A stretch of DNA of 10,066 nt. Origin: Oribacterium sp. (lineage in GTDB: Bacteria; Bacillota_A; Clostridia; Lachnospirales; Lachnospiraceae). Shown here piece after piece: positions 1 through 5,701 of the stretch; the first letter of the stretch is position 1; each line of letters opens with the position of its first letter. Position numbers and translations under genes: made by a program. The stretch lies in contig JAGAXP010000072.1 of assembly GCA_017940955.1 (NCBI GenBank), positions 1 to 10,066 on the forward strand. The letters are read 5' to 3'. The notes below the pieces were generated by a model, which was not told the DNA's origin, did no database searches, and worked only from the letters and a program-made list of their open reading frames with translations.

Positions 1-33
1 AAAATACATTATAAGAATTGAAAGGTATCCTCT

Positions 34-480
34 ATGGGATTTTTAGAACAACTGCTGGGAAAATCCGAATACAAAACCTGCGAAATGGAAATCAACTTTG
101 CCATGGAGGAGGGTGACGAGGAAAGCGGATATATCATTGCCGAAATATTCGGTGAGGAAGTTATCGGCTGGAATAAATATATACATGCCCTTTGTTCCTT
201 TAAGGAAGACTCTGAGCTCTGGGACTATGATTACACCTATGTTGAGCTTATTAAAACAGCAAACCGGTTTCCCGAAGTTACCATACCTGTCCTATTTCAG
301 CTTAAGGGTGGAAAGGTTACGGACATGCGGGTCGATTTCATCACCTACAGTAACAGAGTAAACGATGAAAGCTTTGCCGAGCTCCGGGTGAAAGCCTTTC
401 ATGTCATGAATATAAAATCTGCTTTTGATCGAAGATCAAAAGAGCCGCGCGGCTTTGAGCGGTTCAAAAGAATCCGTTAG
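34..480 (+). CDS. Hypothetical cytoplasmic protein, 148 aa
   Basis: I do not recognise this family. The protein has no signal peptide or membrane segment. It is acidic in the N-terminal two thirds and ends in a strongly basic tail (roughly residues 130-148, rich in Arg and Lys). The start is supported by an AAAGG ribosome binding site at 21-25, eight bases before ATG. The middle (about residues 65-105) looks like alternating strands, so a small alpha/beta fold is likely, but that is only an impression. Nothing links it to the polysaccharide genes: it is separated from them by a non-coding region and a convergent gene. The last 20 or so codons are made of palindromic DNA (422-486), so the basic tail may be a late addition or a consequence of RNA-structure constraints. 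The gene is convincing; its function is unknown. Confidence 0.7.
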   Translation: MGFLEQLLGKSEYKTCEMEINFAMEEGDEESGYIIAEIFGEEVIGWNKYIHALCSFKEDSELWDYDYTYVELIKTANRFPEVTIPVLFQLKGGKVTDMRVDFITYSNRVNDESFAELRVKAFHVMNIKSAFDRRSKEPRGFERFKRIR

Positions 481-486
481 GATTCT
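422..486 (+). repeat. Three consecutive palindromes at the 3' end of the first gene
   Basis: Three perfect inverted repeats sit side by side. CTTTTGATC/GATCAAAAG has a 3-base loop (422-442). AGCCGCGCGGCT is a 12-base palindrome (443-454). AGAATCC/GGATTCT has a 4-base loop (469-486) that contains part of the stop codon. They cover the last codons of the upstream gene. There is no good U-run after the last hairpin, so this is at best a weak terminator; it could also be an RNA-stability structure. Confidence 0.5.
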
Positions 487-594
487 ATCCTTTGATATAG
501 AAAATGAAACCTTAAATATCATCTTAAGAATGTATTAATTCGGAAAAATCTCACAAAAAAGAGTAATAAAAATTCACCATTAGCCGAATTACCA

Positions 595-745
595 GTACAG
601 AGGGAGCTCATGGGATAATGAAACATTCCTATGCAATGTTCGTGTGAGCATAATGATATCTCCGAGGGATCGGAGATACTTATGAGAAGGATCTTTATCG
701 TGTAAACGAGTAAAACATCGGAGCAGGAAGCTCCGATGTTTTTTT
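595..745 (+). ncRNA. Candidate structured non-coding RNA, family not recognised
   Basis: The 481-843 interval has no credible ORF with a ribosome binding site, but it is dense in hairpins on the plus strand. GCTCA (606-610) pairs with TGAGC (645-649) and encloses AACATT/AATGTT (622-627 with 635-640). TATCTCCGA/TCGGAGATA (657-665 with 670-678) closes a GGGA loop, which is GNRA type. CGT/ACG closes a GTAA loop near 699-708. A strong intrinsic terminator follows. The gene beyond it is convergent, so this does not look like a leader of a downstream gene; it is either a free-standing RNA or a structured 3' UTR of the gene at 34-480. It does not match the consensus of any riboswitch, 6S, SRP or tmRNA that I can recall. 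The 5' end is approximate and no clear promoter was found. The remaining parts (481-590 and 746-843) show nothing else that I can support. Confidence 0.4.
712..745 (+). terminator. Intrinsic terminator, possibly bidirectional
   Basis: A perfect inverted repeat, AACATCGGAGC/GCTCCGATGTT (714-724 with 730-740), encloses a 5-base AGGAA loop and is followed by a run of seven T on the plus strand (739-745). Flanking A and T extend the stem by two pairs. On the minus strand the same stem is followed by TTTT, so it may also end transcripts from the convergent gene that stops at 844, for which I see no other terminator. Confidence 0.85.
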
Positions 746-843
746 CTACGTATGGTGATGATTTTATATAAAACCAATGTCTAATATGATCAAGAAATCA
801 GATATATACGATGTAATCGTTTCATGTGTGCTGCACAGCTCCT

Positions 844-3117
844 TTACCTTTGCGGATTCCCAACCTCGTAGGAGGACCATTCCGTTTCATCAGGACGTTC
901 AGGACCGATGCCGGTATTTATATCTTCGGAATCGGAAGCATCGGTGGCTTCGCTGCCGGGGTATGTGTCCGCATGAGTGTCTTCGTAATCGGAGGCTTCG
1001 GCATTCTCGCTTTCGAAGTGTGTGTCAGTGTGAGTTTCTTCGTAATCGTAGGTCTCTGTGTTTTCATTGTCGGAGTACGTGCTCTCGGATGTCTCAGAAG
1101 CTTCCTCTCCCTGAGTTGAAGCTGCCGTAAGATTACTTAAGCTTTCTGAAACTGCTGTAGCGTTTCCTTGAGCGGGCCGGTCGTTTCCGAAGGTAGCAGC
1201 AGTGGTTTCTGCTTCTGTGCTTTGACCTGTGGTTGTTGGCTCTGTCAGAGGAGTATATTCTGGATTTGAAGGAGATTCATCTATATCACCTGCGTTTTCG
1301 TTTTTACCGGTTTTGTTGTCTGAGCTTGAGGAAGTTGTGGCAGACTCAATTACCTCTTCAGCTTTATCTGTAGGTTGTCCATCCCGGTTAAGAGGTATAG
1401 GTTTTCCTTCTTTGTCAGTAAGACCAATATATGGCACATGCAGGAAACCGTCAAAGTATGAAGGAAGAGTAAAATCCCCGCCGATGATGATGCCGTGTAA
1501 GGTATCTGCCTGTTCTTTTGTGGAGAAGGCCAGAATAAGGTTACCGTCACGCTCGTATGAGTAACCATCGTTAAGTGGTTTGATAAAGTGTACCTTCCCT
1601 ACACCGTTGTTAAGCTGAACGATACGTCCGAAGCCATTAGTACCGTCACCGGTCGCGGCATAAAGGTCGTTATCACCTTCAACAAGATCATAGTCCACCC
1701 CTACGATGCTTCTGAAATATTCCGGGTTCAGGACTTTAATGCCGGTATCATCGATGCCTGAGATACTGAATTCGTCCCCATCGGCCCCGGCTTTATCGGA
1801 AAATGGGAAAACCCCGTCCTGATCTTCCACACCTGCCGCAGCTTTCACCGTGTTCTCAGCCAGAACATATGTGAAGTCATCAAGACGAACCAGCTCTGAA
1901 ACCGGAAAATAATGGTATACATCCAGTGTCGTCACTTCTTTCTTTAGAGGCGAAATCTCCTTGGCGTTATACCCGGTACTCTTACTTACTTTTTTTTCTA
2001 TAAAATGTAAAATCCTTTCGGATAAGAATTTCTGACCTGCATTATTCAGATAAAGCCCATCAATGGTGTACTTGTGTATGGCTTCCTCGGCGGCGGCAGT
2101 CCTCTCGGCAAGATCCTTTGAAGCGATCTCATCAGCCTTTTTTTTGGAAATCCCATCAGACTGCATATCTGCGGCCAGACTCTCGCTGGTGGCAGAGCCG
2201 TATGGCAGCTGTGAAATCGTGGCACCCTTGGCGGCAGCATCAGGATCTGTCATCTCGAGACCAACATTTATAACAGATGCATCATAGTGCTTTGATATCT
2301 TATACAATGCATCGTAATTTTCATCTGCGTATCCAAGCTCAGGAGCTGTCAGAGCCTGATTGGACAGAAGTGAAATGATACTGCATTTCTCAAATTTTCT
2401 CCGAATCTGTCGGAGGACACCCTCGTAGTAAAGCTCGAACATCTGAGGCTCGTCCGTCATACCGAGACTCACTATGCAAAGATCGTATTCATTTTCTCTG
2501 GAAGCTGCCACAGTCCTTGCATCCAGGATCTCTCCGGCGAATTCACCATTTTGGTTTTTTACAACACCGGTGTTGTTTTGCACCTCACCGGTGTAGTTAC
2601 CTTCCTTATCCTTCACGGCACCGGCAGCAGTAAGCACCGGAGAGGCAGTGCCATCAGGAAGCTTCATGAGCTGTACCCAGGCACCGTAACCTCCGTTCAT
2701 GCCGGACAGGGTAATGTTTTCGACCTCGGCCCTGACACCGAATTTTTTCTTCAAACCTGCCTGAAGCAGCTTGCTCCAAACTAAAGATTTGTTACTGACA
2801 CCGAAGCCATTGCCGTAGGCATCACCAACTATCAGGATCCGTACAGGGAGATCATGCTCAAGCCGCTGGTAGAAGCTGTCATTAAGCTCACGCCTAAGCT
2901 TCAGAAGCTGTCTTTCTGTTAAACGTACCTGTTGGGAATCATCATAAATCTTTTGGTTTTCGCTTTTTGCCCATTTCTGATATACATCATCACTTTGCTT
3001 ATCAAAGATAGTGGAAATTCCGAGTAAGATCAGGACCAGAGCACATACAACACCCATTATGATCCTTATAAAAAGCGGATTTACAGCTCCGCGTTTATCA
3101 CATAGAAATCTGAACAT
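844..3117 (-). CDS. Membrane-anchored SGNH/GDSL-fold protein, probably catalytically inactive
   Basis: 757 residues. One N-terminal membrane segment (about 17-37) after a short basic tail suggests a type II anchor with the bulk outside the cell. An SGNH/GDSL-hydrolase fold follows at about 92-375: block I strand ILIVGDA (94-100), SLGMTD (217-222) where GxND is expected, and DGLYLNNAGQKF (353-364) where DGxHPNxxG is expected. The nucleophile Ser is Ala100, the block III Asn is Thr221 and the catalytic His is Tyr356; only Asp353 remains. Active relatives deacetylate or transacetylate polysaccharides, so this copy is more likely a binding or scaffold protein (inference). An insertion with a two-fold 15-residue repeat lies at 165-197. 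A second, probably beta-rich domain (about 390-575) has no assignment. Residues 588-757 form a Ser/Thr/Glu-rich tail with three 19-residue repeats and no sortase motif. The start is supported by GGAGGGG at 3120-3126, with short spacing. It is divergent from the glycosyltransferase gene and shares its promoter region. Confidence 0.85.
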   Translation of the reverse strand: MFRFLCDKRGAVNPLFIRIIMGVVCALVLILLGISTIFDKQSDDVYQKWAKSENQKIYDDSQQVRLTERQLLKLRRELNDSFYQRLEHDLPVRILIVGDAYGNGFGVSNKSLVWSKLLQAGLKKKFGVRAEVENITLSGMNGGYGAWVQLMKLPDGTASPVLTAAGAVKDKEGNYTGEVQNNTGVVKNQNGEFAGEILDARTVAASRENEYDLCIVSLGMTDEPQMFELYYEGVLRQIRRKFEKCSIISLLSNQALTAPELGYADENYDALYKISKHYDASVINVGLEMTDPDAAAKGATISQLPYGSATSESLAADMQSDGISKKKADEIASKDLAERTAAAEEAIHKYTIDGLYLNNAGQKFLSERILHFIEKKVSKSTGYNAKEISPLKKEVTTLDVYHYFPVSELVRLDDFTYVLAENTVKAAAGVEDQDGVFPFSDKAGADGDEFSISGIDDTGIKVLNPEYFRSIVGVDYDLVEGDNDLYAATGDGTNGFGRIVQLNNGVGKVHFIKPLNDGYSYERDGNLILAFSTKEQADTLHGIIIGGDFTLPSYFDGFLHVPYIGLTDKEGKPIPLNRDGQPTDKAEEVIESATTSSSSDNKTGKNENAGDIDESPSNPEYTPLTEPTTTGQSTEAETTAATFGNDRPAQGNATAVSESLSNLTAASTQGEEASETSESTYSDNENTETYDYEETHTDTHFESENAEASDYEDTHADTYPGSEATDASDSEDINTGIGPERPDETEWSSYEVGNPQR
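895..1065 (-). repeat. Three tandem 57-bp units encoding an acidic C-terminal tail
   Basis: Residues 685-741 of the SGNH-like protein are three in-frame 19-residue units. They begin ENTETYDYEETH, ENAEASDYEDTH and EATDASDSEDIN, and decay towards the C-terminus. The DNA shows the same period, for example CTTCGTAATCG recurring in the two better-conserved units. The tail is probably an extended, solvent-exposed stalk or spacer. Copy number could vary between strains through slippage. Confidence 0.8.
2527..2625 (-). repeat. Two-fold 15-residue repeat inside the SGNH domain
   Basis: Residues 165-179 (AGAVKDKEGNYTGEV) and 183-197 (TGVVKNQNGEFAGEI) share the pattern xGxVKxxxGxxxGE. They interrupt the SGNH fold between block II (around Ser138-Gly139) and block III (217-222). 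Gly- and Asn-containing turns between short hydrophobic stretches suggest two beta-hairpins. In DNA the CACCGGTGT-type stretch recurs around 2566-2596. Confidence 0.65.
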
Positions 3118-3141
3118 AACCCCTCCAATTATATAAATCCA

Positions 3142-3187
3142 AGTTTAAAATCGGGGGAATAATGTTTAAACACCGCATATGTCAAAA
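3142..3187 (-). promoter_or_regulatory. Candidate promoter of the SGNH-like gene with TTTTGACATAT element
   Basis: Read on the minus strand, TTTTGACATAT (3187 down to 3177) is followed, 40 bases after its first base, by TAAACT (3147-3142), a 4/6 match to TATAAT. A start near 3135 would leave about 18 bases to the ATG and keep the GGAGGGG site. The -10 is weak on its own; the support comes from the identical layout at the two other motif copies (3235 and 7051). A separate inverted repeat, TACTGT-TGG-ACAGTA (3191-3205), sits just upstream. Confidence 0.45.
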
Positions 3188-3234
3188 GAATACTGTTGGA
3201 CAGTAACCGGTCACCCGATGATCTCCGGAAACTA

Positions 3235-3280
3235 TTTTGACATATTGGCTCATAAACACGGGAAGAAACTCCCCTATAAT
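3235..3280 (+). promoter_or_regulatory. Promoter of the priming glycosyltransferase gene with TTTTGACATAT element
   Basis: A perfect TATAAT lies at 3275-3280, placing the transcript start near 3287, a short distance before the ribosome binding site at 3296-3304. There is no good -35 at the right distance (ATAAAC at 3252-3257). Instead TTTTGACATAT lies at 3235-3245, about -52 to -42 from the start. TTGACA within that motif is 32 bases from the -10, too far to be its -35. An upstream activator site is the simplest reading. The motif is an exact inverted copy of 3177-3187. Confidence 0.6.
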
Positions 3281-3309
3281 TACCTTATTTAAGTTAAAGG
3301 GTGGATTTT

Positions 3310-4818
3310 ATGTATAGGCGTAAGGTTAGGGGATGGCTTAAGCATCTTGATTTTATAGTGCTTGATATCATCTGTCTGGAGATCTCTTTTATATTGGGAT
3401 ACTATATCCGTCACAAAAGCTTTTTTAGCTTTTCAAACAGTAACTATAGCAATATGTGTCTGGTGCTCATACTGATAGATCTGGTTGTGGCAGCTTCCTT
3501 CAATTCCTTTCATAATGTGTTGAAGAGGGGTTATTATGCTGAATTTGTAAGGATGCTGCAGCACATAAGTATCGTTCTGGTCATAACCACCTGTTATCTC
3601 TTTGCGGTGCATATGGGGTCCATCATATCCCGGATGACCATTTTTTACATGCTGATAAGCTACCTTATTTTAGCATACTGTGTGCGGGTATTCTGGAAAA
3701 ATATACTGAGAAACAGACCCTTGTCCCGGAAAAGCACAGCCCTGTTCATCATTACGGGGATTGATAATGTTCACGAGATCATTAACAGCGTTATCAGGAA
3801 GGATTACGGAAACTACTATATTTCGGGCATGGCACTTCTTGACGGAACCGGAAAAAAACAGACGGTTTACGACGAGATAACAGGTCATGGAGGAACCATT
3901 TCCGAAGAGAACAGAGCAATTGCCCGGAAGCTCCGGGTCGTAGCCAATAAGGACACGCTTATAGAATATTTGCTTGGCAACTGGGTTGATGAGATATTGA
4001 TGGATGTGCCTGAAAATATCGAGATGCCTGAGGAGCTTGTAAATGCCATCATAGACATGGGAATCACGGTTCATATACGTTTGCCTAAGAAAACCAGGAT
4101 CGAAGGAAGACATCATACAATAGGCAGGATAGGGGGATATAATGTCATCACCAACAGCCTTGGGGATGCAACCACAGGAGCCCTTCTTTTCAAGAGGTTT
4201 ATGGATATCATCGGGGGTATAGTGGGGTCGGTACTAACGGTATGTCTGGCAGTGATCTTCGGCCCGATGATCTACTTACATTCACCGGGACCTATATTCT
4301 TTAAGCAGAAGCGTATAGGAAGGAATGGACGTATTTTTGAGATGTATAAATTCAGATCCATGTATCCGGATGCGGAGGAACGTAAAAAGGAGCTTATGGA
4401 TGAGAACCGTATAAAGGAAGGGTTTATGTTCAAACTGGATTATGATCCACGTATCATAGGCTGCCGAAGGGATGAAGATGGTAGGATTCATAAAGGTATA
4501 GGGAATTTTATACGCGATATGTCCATTGACGAATTCCCGCAGTTTTTCAATGTTTTAAAGGGGGATATGTCACTGGTTGGGACCAGACCTCCGACATTGG
4601 ATGAGTGGAAGCTATATAAACCCATGCATCGTGCAAGGATGTCCGCCAAACCCGGGATAACAGGTATGTGGCAGGTGAGCGGGAGATCACAGATAACTGA
4701 TTTTGAACAGGTCGTCGCTCTTGATAAGTGGTACATCGAGAACTGGAATATAGGACTGGATATAAAGATATTATTCAAGACCATATGGGTCGTGATAGCA
4801 CGAAAGGGCGCTATGTAA
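3310..4818 (+). CDS. Polyprenyl-phosphate sugar-1-phosphate transferase (EPS priming enzyme)
   Basis: Transfers a sugar-1-phosphate from a nucleotide sugar to undecaprenyl phosphate at the membrane, the first step of repeat-unit assembly (WbaP/CpsE-type family). In 502-residue numbering from ATG, four membrane segments (about 15-33, 49-64, 85-104, 109-128) precede a Rossmann-like cytoplasmic region (about 136-285). The C-terminal bacterial sugar transferase domain begins with a hydrophobic helix at about 297-325 and SPGP. It contains KFRSM (347-351), the Asp407-Glu408 pair in SIDEFPQFFNVLKGDMSLVG, RPP, and KPGITGMWQVSGRS (447-460), so the active-site signatures are intact. An in-frame GTG at 3301 exists, but AAAGGGTGG (3296-3304) fits ATG 3310 with 5-base spacing and would overlap the GTG. 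Sugar specificity cannot be read from the sequence. It is transcribed alone, from its own promoter to a strong terminator. Confidence 0.95.
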   Translation: MYRRKVRGWLKHLDFIVLDIICLEISFILGYYIRHKSFFSFSNSNYSNMCLVLILIDLVVAASFNSFHNVLKRGYYAEFVRMLQHISIVLVITTCYLFAVHMGSIISRMTIFYMLISYLILAYCVRVFWKNILRNRPLSRKSTALFIITGIDNVHEIINSVIRKDYGNYYISGMALLDGTGKKQTVYDEITGHGGTISEENRAIARKLRVVANKDTLIEYLLGNWVDEILMDVPENIEMPEELVNAIIDMGITVHIRLPKKTRIEGRHHTIGRIGGYNVITNSLGDATTGALLFKRFMDIIGGIVGSVLTVCLAVIFGPMIYLHSPGPIFFKQKRIGRNGRIFEMYKFRSMYPDAEERKKELMDENRIKEGFMFKLDYDPRIIGCRRDEDGRIHKGIGNFIRDMSIDEFPQFFNVLKGDMSLVGTRPPTLDEWKLYKPMHRARMSAKPGITGMWQVSGRSQITDFEQVVALDKWYIENWNIGLDIKILFKTIWVVIARKGAM

Positions 4819-4834
4819 ACGGACATAAGAAGAG

Positions 4835-4877
4835 TCAGCAGACAAAAAACACATTTTTTTGTCTGCTGATTTTTATT
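4835..4877 (+). terminator. Intrinsic terminator after the priming transferase
   Basis: TCAGCAGACAAAAAA (4835-4849) pairs perfectly with TTTTTTGTCTGCTGA (4855-4869) around a CACAT loop, a 15-bp stem, followed by TTTTT (4870-4874). The T-run overlaps the stop codon of the convergent small gene at 4873, so the two transcripts end into each other. Confidence 0.9.
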
Positions 4878-5040
4878 CTGTCATATTATCCAAGGCATAT
4901 TCTACAGCCTGAATAACAAAACTTGAAAAGGAAACATCCTTTCCCTGTATTGCATCATTGATTTTTTCTATAACTTCGATGGGAAAACGTATAGTCTTAT
5001 TTTCGCTCTCTTTACGATTGGGTTTTATCTGAAATGCCAT
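4873..5040 (-). CDS. Small ribbon-helix-helix DNA-binding protein, 55 aa
   Basis: The minus strand encodes a 55-residue protein beginning MAFQIKPNRKESENKTIRFP. The layout is that of an Arc/CopG-like ribbon-helix-helix repressor: a basic N-terminal arm, a short strand NKTIRFP (14-20), helix IEVIEKINDAIQG (21-33), a turn with Ser/Phe, and a second amphipathic helix SFVIQAVEYALDNM (40-53). Such proteins bind DNA as dimers through the paired strands and are often self-regulating repressors or antitoxins. The start is strongly supported: AAGGAGG at 5048-5054 with 7-base spacing. A promoter is visible at 5057-5086. It is divergent from a helix-turn-helix gene, with palindromic repeats between them, so autoregulation is plausible. 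No toxin gene is seen next to it. Reading-frame quality is good; the exact role is unknown. Confidence 0.8.
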   Translation of the reverse strand: MAFQIKPNRKESENKTIRFPIEVIEKINDAIQGKDVSFSSFVIQAVEYALDNMTE

Positions 5041-5056
5041 TTTTGTGCCTCCTTAC

Positions 5057-5086
5057 ATTATAAATGTATTGCTAAAAGTATGAGAA
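5057..5086 (-). promoter_or_regulatory. Promoter of the ribbon-helix-helix gene
   Basis: Read on the minus strand, TTCTCA (5086-5081) and a perfect TATAAT (5062-5057) are separated by 18 bases, immediately upstream of AAGGAGG and the ATG at 5040. The -10 is strong and the -35 is 4/6. The transcript leader would be very short. Confidence 0.55.
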
Positions 5087-5140
5087 ATCAGCACTGAATT
5101 AAGCAAAATAAAAGCGCTATAAATATAAGCACATTTAAAC

Positions 5141-5176
5141 ATTGCAAAATGCAATACAAAAAAATTGCAAAATGCA
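5141..5176. promoter_or_regulatory. Twin palindromic operator-like repeats between divergent regulators
   Basis: ATTGCAAAATGCAAT (5141-5155) is a perfect inverted repeat around AAA. Its first 13 bases recur exactly at 5164-5176. The offset is 23 bases, about two helical turns, so two dimers could bind the same face. The pair sits between the minus-strand ribbon-helix-helix gene (start 5040) and the plus-strand helix-turn-helix gene (start about 5272). Either product could be the ligand. Confidence 0.55.
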
Positions 5177-5271
5177 GAATGATAATGTATGCTAATAGCC
5201 ATAGAGCAGATTTCTCTGTAATAACACATAACCTGATATTATGGCAAGGAAGGATATATATAAATGGCGTG

Positions 5272-5586
5272 ATGTATATCAGTATCAAACAGTGCGCATC
5301 TGACTGGGGACTCTCGGTAAAGTATGTTCAGTTGTTGTGCAGACAGGGAAAAATCGAGGGTGTAATTAAAGAAAAAGGCAAGTGGCTGATCCCGAAAGAT
5401 GCGAAAAAACCTGAAGACCAGCGGGTAACAAGCGGAAAGTATAAAGGCTGGCGTAAGAAATATAATGTAGATTGTAAAATTGATGAGGATTTGCAGAGGA
5501 TGATAGATGAAGTTACAGAAAATGCAATTCGTTCACAGAAAAACAAGGAAGTAAAGAAAAAACTGGTTTTGATAACCACAAATTAA
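5272..5586 (+). CDS. Helix-turn-helix DNA-binding protein (MerR/excisionase-like), 104 aa
   Basis: Residues 1-47 (MYISIKQCASDWGLSVKYVQ and following, ending KGKWLIPKDAKKP) have the typical pattern of short MerR/excisionase-type winged helix proteins common in Firmicutes: ISIKQCA-x-WGLS-x-KYVQ-x-LC-x-x-GKI, then a wing and W-L-I-P-x-DA-x-KP. The rest is basic and helical with no known domain. The frame is open upstream to 5149, but those 41 residues look unconserved and have no ribosome binding site, so I place the start at 5272. The nearest Shine-Dalgarno, AAGGAAGGA (5246-5254), is too far from 5272. It is well placed for ATG 5264, which reads only ATG GCG TGA, and that TGA overlaps ATG 5272 as TGATG, so translational reinitiation is possible. 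A terminator follows directly. It might be a transcription regulator of the neighbouring EPS genes or a remnant of a mobile element. Confidence 0.75.
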   Translation: MYISIKQCASDWGLSVKYVQLLCRQGKIEGVIKEKGKWLIPKDAKKPEDQRVTSGKYKGWRKKYNVDCKIDEDLQRMIDEVTENAIRSQKNKEVKKKLVLITTN

Positions 5587-5595
5587 TAATGGCGA

Positions 5596-5654
5596 GCAGG
5601 TATCCATGAGCTTTTAATTCCGACATAACAGTGAGCTCAGGGTGCCTGTTTTTT
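5596..5654 (+). terminator. Intrinsic terminator or attenuator before the LCP gene
   Basis: GCAGGTATCC and TGAGCT (5596-5605 and 5607-5612, one bulged A between) pair with AGCTCA and GGGTGCCTGT (5634-5639 and 5640-5649) with three G-T pairs, followed by a T-run ending at 5654. It ends the helix-turn-helix transcript. The LCP start is only 48 bases downstream, with a TATAAA at 5664-5669 but no recognisable -35, so read-through control of the LCP gene is also possible. Confidence 0.75.
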
Positions 5655-5701
5655 CACGAGGAGTATAAATACGAAGGTTTGGAAAGGAAGGATCATAGGA
5701 T

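Noticed and set aside
777..1130. Two plus-strand ORFs of 117 and 97 codons
   Set aside because: They lie opposite the repetitive acidic tail of the SGNH-like gene. Their Arg/Cys-rich or Val/Phe-rich translations are products of the repeat in other frames, with no ribosome binding site.
3237..3242. TTGACA as a -35 box for TATAAT at 3275
   Set aside because: The spacer would be 32 bases, about twice the usual 17, so it is treated as part of a different upstream element.
5618..5628. TTCCGACATAA as a fourth copy of the TTTTGACATAT motif before the LCP gene
   Set aside because: Only 8 of 11 bases match, it lies in a terminator loop, and no -10-like hexamer starts 40 bases later.
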